Source of the DNA: Clostridiales bacterium
GTDB taxonomy: Bacteria > Bacillota > Desulfotomaculia > Desulfotomaculales > VENG01
Assembly (NCBI GenBank): GCA_016278505.1
Contig: JADQBQ010000001.1
Coordinates: 124,001-188,000 of the forward strand
Length of the DNA stretch: 64,000 nucleotides
Direction of reading: 5' to 3'
Shown here: positions 44,670 to 52,477 of the stretch, in pieces
Layout: every line of letters begins with the position of its first letter
Numbering within the stretch: the stretch's first letter is position 1
Made by a program: the position numbers and the translations under genes
Notes under the pieces: generated by a model
What the model saw: the letters and a program-made list of their open reading frames with translations, nothing else
The model's database searches: none
Told to the model about the DNA's origin: nothing

Positions 44670-46595
44670 TTAATCTTTCCTCCAAACCACTTTCCCGCAG
44701 TCTCTCAAATCATAGCCTCCCAGGCTCTCTACCTCCTGCCGGAACTCCGGCATTTGCATTACTTCCAGCAGGCGCTGAATATACGGGGTATCATAAAATT
44801 CACCGGGAATGCACAGGTCATAACGCTCCTCCACCACCGGTATAAAGTCCAGGTCGAGCGCCCTTGCCGCTGCCAGTATGCCCATAGCCGCATCAGCCGA
44901 GCCCGAGGCCACCGCTGCTGCCACTGACATGTGCGTATAATCTTCACGCTCATATCCTTGAATGGTACCCGGGTCTATATTCTTTTCCTTTAATTTAAAA
45001 TCCAGTAATATTCGGGTGCCTGCGCCACGCTGGCGGTTAATGTAACCAATGTCTTCCCTGACAAGATCTTCTACACCCTTTATATTTTTGGGATTTCCCT
45101 TAGCCACAATAAGCCCCTGCTGCCTATGTACTAAGTTTATCAGTACTATGGGCCGCCCTTTCAACAGGCGTTCAATATATGAGATATTATATTCTCCCGT
45201 TTCCTCGTCTAAAAGGTGGGTGCCTGCCAGGTGCGCCTCTTGGCGCTTTAAAGCCGTGAGTCCGCCCAGACTGCCTACATGGGCTGATGAAAGAGTGGCT
45301 TCCGGGTGATTTTTACGCAAGAAATTAGCCAGCACATCAAGTGCTATATCATGACTGCCGATAGCCACCGTTGTCTCCCGTACTTCAACCAGCGGGCGCA
45401 GCAGTTCTACCTCTACGTTATCGCCGGCGTTGTACCCTTCAGACAACCGCGGTATTCTGAGCATACCATCAGCCCGCACCATGGACATGATCACTCCCGC
45501 GCCGCGGGAAATAGGGGTAGCTACAATCTTATCTCCCACCTGCCCCATTTTAATCCGCACAAATTCTTCAGTACCCATGGAAGAAACAATTTTCCGGGAA
45601 ACCGCAACGGACACTTTTTGCGGTTCCGGTAGGCTGCAGGCAAGTTTCCGAAAAACTAAGGGCTTTAAGAACAGATCCGCGGCCAATACTGCAGAAACAG
45701 GATACCCCGGAATCCCGATTACCGGCTTGCCACGCACCTCGCCCAGTACCACCGGCTTGCCGGGCTTGATAGCCACACCGTGTGTAAGCACGGTACCCAA
45801 TTCCCTGATTAATTCAGCGGTAAAGTCTTCACGCCCCGCTGAGGAACCCGCATTCATGATCACTATGTCGGATTCGTGTAGGGCCTGCAAGAGCCTCTCT
45901 TTGAGCGTTTCATAATTATCCTCCGTTATTTTCCACCTTACTGGTTCCGCCCCCCAGCCGGCAAGCATGGAGCCCAGCACTCTGGTATTGTACTCTACTA
46001 TGTCACCGGGCTTTAGGTCTTCTCCAGGCTGCACCAGTTCGGTACCGGTGGGAAGCAGAGCAACCTTGGGCCTGGGGTGAACTTTGATATCTGGAATCCC
46101 CCCGGCCAGCACTCCACCGATATCCACAGGGCGCAGCAGGTGATTGGCGGGCAGTATCATTTCGGTGGCCACAATGTCCTCACCAATGACACGAACGTGC
46201 TGCCAGGGAACCGCGGCGGCAGTTATTTCAAATATTTCTTCGCCGGTAAAATGCACGTCTTCGATCATTATCACCGCATCACACTCACCCGGCAGGGGGT
46301 CACCGGTATCCACTACTTGCACCCTGTCCCCCAGCTTTAGTTCCTTGGGTTCGGCCTCGGATGCACCAAAGGTATCTGCTGCCATAACCGCTACTCCGTC
46401 CATGGCAGAGGCGTGATAATGTGGAGAAGAGTTTCTTGCATATATTGGAACTGCCGTTACCCGCCCCACAGCATCTTCCGTGGGTATGCTTTCCGCCGGC
46501 CCCGGCTCTAGTGCCCCGGTTTCGTTAAGGTGTGCCATGTACCCCTGAAGGGCTTCCTCCAGTGGCTTGTCCTCCAGGTAAACATCGCGTTTCAT
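44670..46595 (-). CDS. MoeA fused to a PBP-like domain
   Basis: The 641-residue product has a full MoeA domain (about residues 1-405: YHASAMDGVAVMAADTFGA, VALLPTGTELVQPGEDL, MNAGSSAGREDFTAELI, KPGKPVVLGEVRGKPVIGIPGYPVS) followed by a periplasmic-binding-protein-like domain (about 415-641: TLSSAHVGSLGGLTALKRQEAHLAG, VHRQQGLIVAKGNPKNIKG, GAGTRILLDFKL). MoeA inserts molybdate or tungstate into adenylated molybdopterin. The C-terminal domain may sense or bind the oxyanion. AAAGGAGGACGCACCT precedes the ATG. It lies downstream of a second moeA gene, separated by 340 repeat-rich bases. Confidence 0.9.
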   Translation of the reverse strand: MKRDVYLEDKPLEEALQGYMAHLNETGALEPGPAESIPTEDAVGRVTAVPIYARNSSPHYHASAMDGVAVMAADTFGASEAEPKELKLGDRVQVVDTGDPLPGECDAVIMIEDVHFTGEEIFEITAAAVPWQHVRVIGEDIVATEMILPANHLLRPVDIGGVLAGGIPDIKVHPRPKVALLPTGTELVQPGEDLKPGDIVEYNTRVLGSMLAGWGAEPVRWKITEDNYETLKERLLQALHESDIVIMNAGSSAGREDFTAELIRELGTVLTHGVAIKPGKPVVLGEVRGKPVIGIPGYPVSAVLAADLFLKPLVFRKLACSLPEPQKVSVAVSRKIVSSMGTEEFVRIKMGQVGDKIVATPISRGAGVIMSMVRADGMLRIPRLSEGYNAGDNVEVELLRPLVEVRETTVAIGSHDIALDVLANFLRKNHPEATLSSAHVGSLGGLTALKRQEAHLAGTHLLDEETGEYNISYIERLLKGRPIVLINLVHRQQGLIVAKGNPKNIKGVEDLVREDIGYINRQRGAGTRILLDFKLKEKNIDPGTIQGYEREDYTHMSVAAAVASGSADAAMGILAAARALDLDFIPVVEERYDLCIPGEFYDTPYIQRLLEVMQMPEFRQEVESLGGYDLRDCGKVVWRKD

Positions 46596-46935
46596 ATAGG
46601 TGCGTCCTCCTTTGGTTTAGGCGATAGGGGTTAGGGTATTTAAAGATTAAAACCTTTTTTTGACAGGATTACAGGATGGCAGGATTAGTGATAGAAAAAA
46701 ATTAAAGACTAAAAATCTTTTGACGGGATTAACGAGATTTGACGGGATTTTGCTTTTGATTGGAAGCATTTTGGGTTTATTGGTCATGATTCATTTCTAA
46801 ACTCTGGATTAGGGATGGATTTTAAAAAATAATTTTAAAGACCCTAAGGAATACCCATGGTCTTAATCGTCTTTTATCCTGTAATCCTGTCAAAGGTTTA
46901 AAGATTTTTTCTTTTTCTAACCTCTAACCAACTTT
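46596..46935. repeat. Interspersed GGATTA-type repeats between the moeA genes
   Basis: The spacer contains GACAGGATTACAGGAT (46660), GACGGGATTAACGAGATTTGACGGGATTTT (46722) and the reverse complement ATCCTGTAATCCTGTC near 46877. It carries no ORF. Any promoter for the moeA fusion must lie within this repeat. Confidence 0.7.
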
Positions 46936-48168
46936 TTAAAACAGTTTCACCGCCACATATTCCCCTGCTTCCACGCCTTCTTTGTCGGCCGGGATCATGG
47001 CCAGGCCGTGGGCTTTTACCATGGTGGCGATAAGTCCTGATTTGCCTAAAATAGGCTCGGCACTTAATTCTCCCCGCTCACCTTCTACCAGTTTAACCCT
47101 TATGTAATCTTCCCTTCCAGCCGCGGAGCGCATATTGCGGGTAAGCTTGGCCCGTACGGCAAACTCCAGTAGGTTTTTACGGTATTCTCCATAACGTACC
47201 AGAGGCGCAACTAATAGTTCAAAAACCACCATGGCCGAAACCGGGTGCCCGGGAAGTCCAAAGACCGGCTTATTTTCAACCACGGCACCCACTGTAGGCT
47301 TGCCGGGCTTTATTGATATACCGTGAAACAATATTCCGGGCCGGCCTAAGGACTCAATCACTTTAGAAGCTACATCCCTGGTTCCTACCGAACTTCCACC
47401 GGATAATATGACCAAATCACACTCACTCACCGCCCCCGCCAGCGTATCTCTCAACTCACTAAAATCATCTCGGACCACGCCGTACAGCACGGGCTCACCG
47501 CCGCATGCACTAACCTGCCCGTAAAGGGCATAAGAATTTATATCCCTGACCTGTCCGGGACCCGGTTTAACCTCCACCGGCACTACCTCGTCTCCGGTGG
47601 AGATAATCCCTACCCGTACCGCATTTAAAGCTTCAACTTCCGACACCCCTACTGCGGCAAGCATACCAAGGTCCTGCGGGCGAATAATGTGTCCTGCTTG
47701 TAAAACAGTATGCCCGCGCGGCACATCCTCCCCGCGCAGAACCACATTTTCTCCGGGCCCTACCGGCCTGGTAACCCCAATGGTATCTTCATCAAGGGAT
47801 TCTGTATACTCTATCATAACCACTGCATCCGCACCGGGCGGCAGCATGCCCCCGGTGGGTATTCTAAAGGCCTGACCGGTACCAAGCTCTCCCCGGGCAT
47901 CTTTACCCATAAAGATTTCCCCTGTGATATCCAGATACGCCGGAAGGCTTTCGGATGCTCCGAATGTGTCCTTGGCCTTTACCGCAAATCCATCCATGGT
48001 TGAACGGTCAAATCCGGGCACATCATCCTTAGCCGGTACAGCTTTCCCCAAGCGCTTGCCCAGCGAATCCAGTAATGGCACCCTGCGAACATTATTCCCG
48101 GGCCTAATGTGGTTCTCCACTGTTTTCCTGGCTTCGGCAACTGTACGTGCCTGAAAAAGCTCAGTCAT
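46936..48168 (-). CDS. moeA: Molybdopterin molybdenumtransferase MoeA
   Basis: The product (about 410 residues) is a stand-alone MoeA: FDRSTMDGFAVKAKDTFGASE, GVISTGDEV-type motif (VGIISTGDEVVPVEV), ILSGGSSVGTRDVASKVIE, and SIKPGKPTVGAVVENKPVFGLPGHPVSAMV. The ORF track starts at a GTG at 48177; the ATG at 48168 overlaps the stop of the small upstream ORF (TGATG) and is the likelier start. Two distinct MoeA proteins in one cell often reflect separate handling of molybdenum and tungsten, which is inference here. Confidence 0.93.
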   Translation of the reverse strand: MTELFQARTVAEARKTVENHIRPGNNVRRVPLLDSLGKRLGKAVPAKDDVPGFDRSTMDGFAVKAKDTFGASESLPAYLDITGEIFMGKDARGELGTGQAFRIPTGGMLPPGADAVVMIEYTESLDEDTIGVTRPVGPGENVVLRGEDVPRGHTVLQAGHIIRPQDLGMLAAVGVSEVEALNAVRVGIISTGDEVVPVEVKPGPGQVRDINSYALYGQVSACGGEPVLYGVVRDDFSELRDTLAGAVSECDLVILSGGSSVGTRDVASKVIESLGRPGILFHGISIKPGKPTVGAVVENKPVFGLPGHPVSAMVVFELLVAPLVRYGEYRKNLLEFAVRAKLTRNMRSAAGREDYIRVKLVEGERGELSAEPILGKSGLIATMVKAHGLAMIPADKEGVEAGEYVAVKLF

Positions 48169-48341
48169 CAGAAACACCCCAACTCACAGCTGTGAATTTT
48201 AATTTTTAATTCGTCACAAAGCTTTCCTATTTCGCGCACAGAAACACCGCAATCTTCCGCCAGCTTACGGGCGGAATTGCAGCTGATGCGACCTTCGCCG
48301 GCCACTTCCTGCAGTTTCCTTTTCAATTTCCCGTTATCCAT
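48168..48341 (-). CDS. Small HTH-like protein coupled to moeA (57 aa)
   Basis: This ORF is not in the track. AAAGGGGGTATATTT precedes the ATG and the TGA overlaps the moeA ATG (TGATG). The product MDNGKLKRKLQEVAGEGRIS, with CNSARKLAEDCGVSVREIGKLCDEL, looks like a helix-turn-helix, and ends IKIHSCELGCF, with conserved-looking cysteines. It may regulate or bind metal for the moeA operon. The family is not named to my knowledge. Confidence 0.6.
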   Translation of the reverse strand: MDNGKLKRKLQEVAGEGRISCNSARKLAEDCGVSVREIGKLCDELKIKIHSCELGCF

Positions 48342-48492
48342 AAATATACCCCCTTTCTCCGAATTTACTTTCTACATGTAATACTCCCATCCTGCTTAAG
48401 CAAAATAATTTAGTTTAAACCCTTTACGACAAGGGAGGTATGTTATTTAATATAAGAAACGAAAAAATTCGAAAACCAAGGAGATTACAAAA

Positions 48493-49992
48493 ATGCTGTA
48501 CGAAAGTACCAGAGGGAAATACCTTTCTATAACATCGGCTGAAGCAATTAAAGCAGGCATTGCCCCGGACGGGGGCCTATTTGTCCCGGCAACCCGTCCC
48601 GGCATTGATTTGGAAAAGCTGCACAAAATGACATCTATGAATTACAACGAAAGAGCCTTTGTAGTGCTGCAGCATTTCCTAACAGATTATAGTGACGACG
48701 AAATTAAAGATTGTATTAATAATGCCTACAACATGGATAAGTTTGACTCACCTGAAATCGCCCCGGTAAAAGAACTTTCCCAGGGCATTTATACCCTGGA
48801 ATTGTGGCACGGCCCCACCTGCGCCTTTAAGGATATGGCACTTCAGATTCTACCGCACCTGCTTACCCGCGCGGCTTCTAAAACAGGAGAGAAATCGGAA
48901 ATCGTAATCCTGGTTGCTACTTCCGGCGATACTGGCAAGGCTGCGCTGGAAGGGTTTAAAGACGTTCCTGGAACCCGTATTGTAGTTTTCTATCCGCAAG
49001 AAGGTGTGAGTGAAATACAAAAACTGCAAATGATTACGCAGGAGGGAAAGAATGTTAATGTTATCGCCGTAGATGGAAATTTTGACGATACCCAAACCGG
49101 TGTAAAAGAAATTTTCGGTGACCAGGGCATTAACAGAGAGTTGCAAACCAACGGTTATCGCTTTTCTTCCGCTAATTCCATCAACTGGGGCAGACTGGTA
49201 CCCCAGATAGTTTATTATTTTTCGGCTTATTTTGATTTACTCAGCCAGGGTAAAATTGAAAGAGGGGAAGCAATCAACTTTGTGGTTCCCACCGGCAATT
49301 TCGGCAATATTTTAGCAGGCTATTATGCCCGTGCAATGGGCCTTCCTATTCACAAACTGGTTTGCGCGGCCAATGAAAACAACGTTCTTACCGAATTTAT
49401 CCGCACCGGCATATACGACCGTAACCGGGCTTTTAAAAGAACCATTTCACCTTCCATGGATATACTTATATCCAGCAACTTAGAGCGTTTGCTGTATGAA
49501 ATTACCGAACACAATGCCGAAGCAGTTAACGAGTGGATGGAAACATTGAAAGAAAAAGGCTGGTACGAAGTGGAACCCGGCATACGAGACGCCATAGACA
49601 ATATATTTTGGTCGGAGTACGCCACCGACAGGGAAACAATGCAAACCATCAAGGATACTTTTAACCAACATAATTACCTTATGGACACCCATACCGCTGT
49701 AGGAAAAAATGTATATGATAAATATGTTCTGGCCACTCAAGATAAGACCAAAACCGTTATTGTCTCTACCGCCAGCCCCTTTAAATTCAACGCCAGTGTG
49801 GCCCGGGCCGTTCTGAAAGAGGAAGAAATTGCAGGGAAAAGCGAGTTTGAACTACTGGACGTGCTGGCCCAGGCCAGCGGCATAGCCATACCTGAAGGGC
49901 TGAAGAACCTGGACCAAAAACCACTCCTGCACACCGACACGGTCCCCAAAGAAGAAATGCCCGGTGCAGTGAAGGAAGGTTTGGGGCTATAA
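48493..49992 (+). CDS. thrC: Threonine synthase
   Basis: The 499-residue product is the longer, yeast/E. coli-type threonine synthase: YESTRGKYLSITSAEAIKAGIAPDGGLFVP, the PLP lysine in HGPTCAFKDMALQILPHLL, ATSGDTGKAALEGFKDVPG, and VVPTGNFGNILAGYYARAMGLP. It makes threonine from O-phosphohomoserine. AAGGAGATTACAAAA precedes the ATG. It is divergent from the moeA operon. No T-box leader is evident in the 150 bases upstream. Confidence 0.95.
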   Translation: MLYESTRGKYLSITSAEAIKAGIAPDGGLFVPATRPGIDLEKLHKMTSMNYNERAFVVLQHFLTDYSDDEIKDCINNAYNMDKFDSPEIAPVKELSQGIYTLELWHGPTCAFKDMALQILPHLLTRAASKTGEKSEIVILVATSGDTGKAALEGFKDVPGTRIVVFYPQEGVSEIQKLQMITQEGKNVNVIAVDGNFDDTQTGVKEIFGDQGINRELQTNGYRFSSANSINWGRLVPQIVYYFSAYFDLLSQGKIERGEAINFVVPTGNFGNILAGYYARAMGLPIHKLVCAANENNVLTEFIRTGIYDRNRAFKRTISPSMDILISSNLERLLYEITEHNAEAVNEWMETLKEKGWYEVEPGIRDAIDNIFWSEYATDRETMQTIKDTFNQHNYLMDTHTAVGKNVYDKYVLATQDKTKTVIVSTASPFKFNASVARAVLKEEEIAGKSEFELLDVLAQASGIAIPEGLKNLDQKPLLHTDTVPKEEMPGAVKEGLGL

Positions 49993-50603
49993 GAGCGTAA
50001 GGATTAAAGAATAAAAGACTAAAACCTCTTTGGACAGGATTACAGGATTGGCAGGATTTTTCCTTCAGTGTAGAAAGCATTGGGATCTGTGACCTTAATT
50101 TATTTTATAAATTAGGTTAGGATTGATTTTTGAAAACAAATTTAAAAGAATAAGAGCTTTTGACGGGATTAACGGGATTTGATGGGATTTTACCTTTAGC
50201 TTAGAAGTATTTTAATTCTACATGATCCTAATTTATTCCTAAAATTAAGATTACAAATCGATTATTTTAAAAAAGAATTCAAATAACCCCAAAGAACTAC
50301 CTATAGCTTTTAATCCTCTTTTATCCTGTAATCCTGTCAAAGGTTTAAAGGCTTTAAAGACTTTTAAACAGGATTACTGGATTGGCAGGATTGTTGGATT
50401 ACGGGTTCTTTTTTAATGTCTTTACTTCAAGGTATAGGATTTTGTTTATATTATTTAAAATAACTAAAAAACCGACATATAAAATGAATAGCTTAAAAAA
50501 CATGAATAAGTAAAACGCACAATCAAAAAATCCCGTCTCATCCCGTTAATCCCGTCGAAAAAAAGAACCCACAGCCTTAACCTAACCAACAAACCAACTA
50601 TCC
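49993..50603. repeat. Interspersed GGATTA-type repeats after thrC
   Basis: This 610-base spacer contains GACAGGATTACAGGATTGGCAGGAT (50033), GACGGGATTAACGGGATTTGATGGGATTTT (50162), a segment matching 44443-44520 in reverse complement, ATCCTGTAATCCTGTC (50324) and TCCCGTCTCATCCCGTTAATCCCGTCG (50531). It has no ORF. Both orientations of the unit are present, so the spacer is a composite. Confidence 0.75.
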
Positions 50604-52223
50604 CTACTTATTAGCTTCTTCTTCCCTCAGCTTCCGGCGTAATATTTTACCGACAATGGTCTTTGGAAGTTCCGCTCTGAATTCCACCTGCCGCGGTAGT
50701 TTATACTTGGCCAGCTTATCGCGGCAGTAATCTATAACTTCTTCTGCAGTAACTGTTTGGCCCTCTTTTAACACCACATATGCTTTTACTGTCTCACCGC
50801 GATAAGGGTCAGGTATGCCGGTGACTACAGCTTCCCTTACCTTGGGGTGTTCGAAAAGCACCTCTTCGATTTCCCTGGGATAGATATTAAACCCTCCGGC
50901 TACGATCATATCCTTTTTGCGGTCCACTATATAGAAATAGCCGTCTTCGTCCATTTTACCGATATCTCCGGTGTAAACCCACCCGTTGCGCAGCGAATGC
51001 GCAGTCTCTTCCGGCATATTCCAATAACCTTTCATACACTGCGGTCCCCTTGCGATCAACTCCCCTTCTTCACCGGTTGATAATTCTTTTTCGCCGGTCT
51101 CCACGTCTACAATTTTAACTTCCGTATCCGGGAAAGGCAGCCCTATGCTCCCTGTCCTGCGTTCTCCCAAGAAGGGATTACAGTTAGTAATGGGAGAGGT
51201 TTCAGACAAACCATAGCCTTCTACCAGGTATCCACCGGTAAGTTCCTCAAATTTATTGGCCACCTCCACCGGCAGGGGTGCCGATCCACTGATGCATCCC
51301 TTTATGGAATCGACCCCATAATCCCGTGCATGAGGAAAATTATTCACCGCGATATACATAGTAGGCACCCCGGGGAATATAGTGGGCCGATAGCTCTTTA
51401 TGGTCTGCATCACCTTTTCAATCTCAAACCGAGGTAAAATGACCATGGTAGCAGCGTTTACCACCGGAAAATTTAGACCGCAGGTTAATCCGTAGACGTG
51501 GAAAAAGGGCAGTACTGATAATACCGTTTCCTGACCGTATTCGCAATTGGTAATCCATTCCGTCATCTGCAAGGCATTAGCTGCAATGTTGCGATGGGTT
51601 AACATGGCTCCTTTAGAAACTCCGGTGGTCCCCCCGGTGTATTGAAAAACAGCTACATCATTTACCACATCTATATCCACTTTTTCGGTTAGAGGCGGAT
51701 TCTCCTGCAATAGCTGTTCCGCATGCAGGCATCGTTCATCAGCCGTACCGGCAGGCTGACCTAGACTGAACAGGATCACATGTTCTAAGGGCGTGACATC
51801 TCTTACGGATTTGATTACCGGGTAAAGGGCATCGTACGCTATAATAACTTCTGCGCCGGAATCACTTAATATATGTTCCAATTCACGCTCCACATACATG
51901 GGGTTTACTTGTACAACGATGGCACCCAGTTTCTGAATGGCGTAAAAACCCACTATATAATGAGGGCTGTTTGGGGTCATCAGCGCCACGCGGTCTCCTT
52001 TATTAACTCCCAGTTTGCGTAGGGCTGTGGCAAATGCGCTGACCATGCCTGCCAGCACCCTGTAGGTTATTTCCACTCCTTCAAAAATAATTGCCTTGCG
52101 ATCCGGAAAATCACGTGCCGCCCTATTAAGTAAATCGGGCATACTTAGTTCAGGATATTCAATGTTAGGCCGCGCCCCTTCGGGGTATTTTTTTAGCCAA
52201 GGCTTCTTGCCTGTTTCTGACAT
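50604..52223 (-). CDS. Long-chain fatty acid--CoA ligase
   Basis: The product (539 residues from MSETGKKPWL, after AAAGGGGGATGTACTAGT) is an AMP-forming acyl-CoA ligase of FadD type: FQYTGGTTGVSKGAMLTHRN, VEGYGLSETSPITNCNP, GWVYTGDIGKMDEDGYFYIVDR, KDMIVAGGFNIYPREIEEV, and the C-terminal lysine in PKTIVGKILRRKL. It activates fatty acids with ATP and CoA. The ORF track start at 52253 lies inside the operator. A palindrome like the FadR box lies 20 bases upstream of the start. Confidence 0.9.
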   Translation of the reverse strand: MSETGKKPWLKKYPEGARPNIEYPELSMPDLLNRAARDFPDRKAIIFEGVEITYRVLAGMVSAFATALRKLGVNKGDRVALMTPNSPHYIVGFYAIQKLGAIVVQVNPMYVERELEHILSDSGAEVIIAYDALYPVIKSVRDVTPLEHVILFSLGQPAGTADERCLHAEQLLQENPPLTEKVDIDVVNDVAVFQYTGGTTGVSKGAMLTHRNIAANALQMTEWITNCEYGQETVLSVLPFFHVYGLTCGLNFPVVNAATMVILPRFEIEKVMQTIKSYRPTIFPGVPTMYIAVNNFPHARDYGVDSIKGCISGSAPLPVEVANKFEELTGGYLVEGYGLSETSPITNCNPFLGERRTGSIGLPFPDTEVKIVDVETGEKELSTGEEGELIARGPQCMKGYWNMPEETAHSLRNGWVYTGDIGKMDEDGYFYIVDRKKDMIVAGGFNIYPREIEEVLFEHPKVREAVVTGIPDPYRGETVKAYVVLKEGQTVTAEEVIDYCRDKLAKYKLPRQVEFRAELPKTIVGKILRRKLREEEANK

Positions 52224-52243
52224 ACTAGTACATCCCCCTTTTA

Positions 52244-52259
52244 GAATGAACACTCATTC
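52244..52259. promoter_or_regulatory. FadR/TetR-type operator
   Basis: GAATGA-ACAC-TCATTC is a perfect palindrome 20 bases upstream of the acyl-CoA ligase ATG. It resembles the TGAATGA-N4-TCATTCA box bound by Bacillus FadR, a TetR-family repressor of fatty-acid degradation genes. Confidence 0.65.
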
Positions 52260-52365
52260 ATAGTTGCGTATTAAGTGGTAGGTTCTACATATTCAGGCAA
52301 ATCCCTTTTATATTTTTTAAATTTTTTGCCTATTTGCAAAATTATAAAAATCAGTTATTGCAAAA

Positions 52366-52410
52366 AGGGGACAGGCACCTTTTTTAAAAGCAAAAAGGTG
52401 CCTGTCCCCT
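52366..52410. terminator. 19-bp hairpin terminator
   Basis: AGGGGACAGGCACCTTTTT and AAAAAGGTGCCTGTCCCCT form a perfect stem with a seven-base loop, between the fdhA end and the acyl-CoA ligase start. Confidence 0.7.
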
Positions 52411-52414
52411 AATA

Positions 52415-52439
52415 AGCAGGTCAGCTTAGCTGACCTGCT
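52415..52439 (-). terminator. Palindromic hairpin after fdhA
   Basis: AGCAGGTCAGCT-T-AGCTGACCTGCT is a near-perfect palindrome 38 bases past the fdhA stop and, with the next hairpin, likely ends the fdh operon. Confidence 0.65.
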
Positions 52440-52477
52440 TTACTTGCGTGGACTTTAACTTTTACCTTTTATTTAAT

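Noticed and set aside
48342-48492. T-box leader for thrC
   Set aside because: The region is short and lacks a specifier loop or the conserved T-box sequence.
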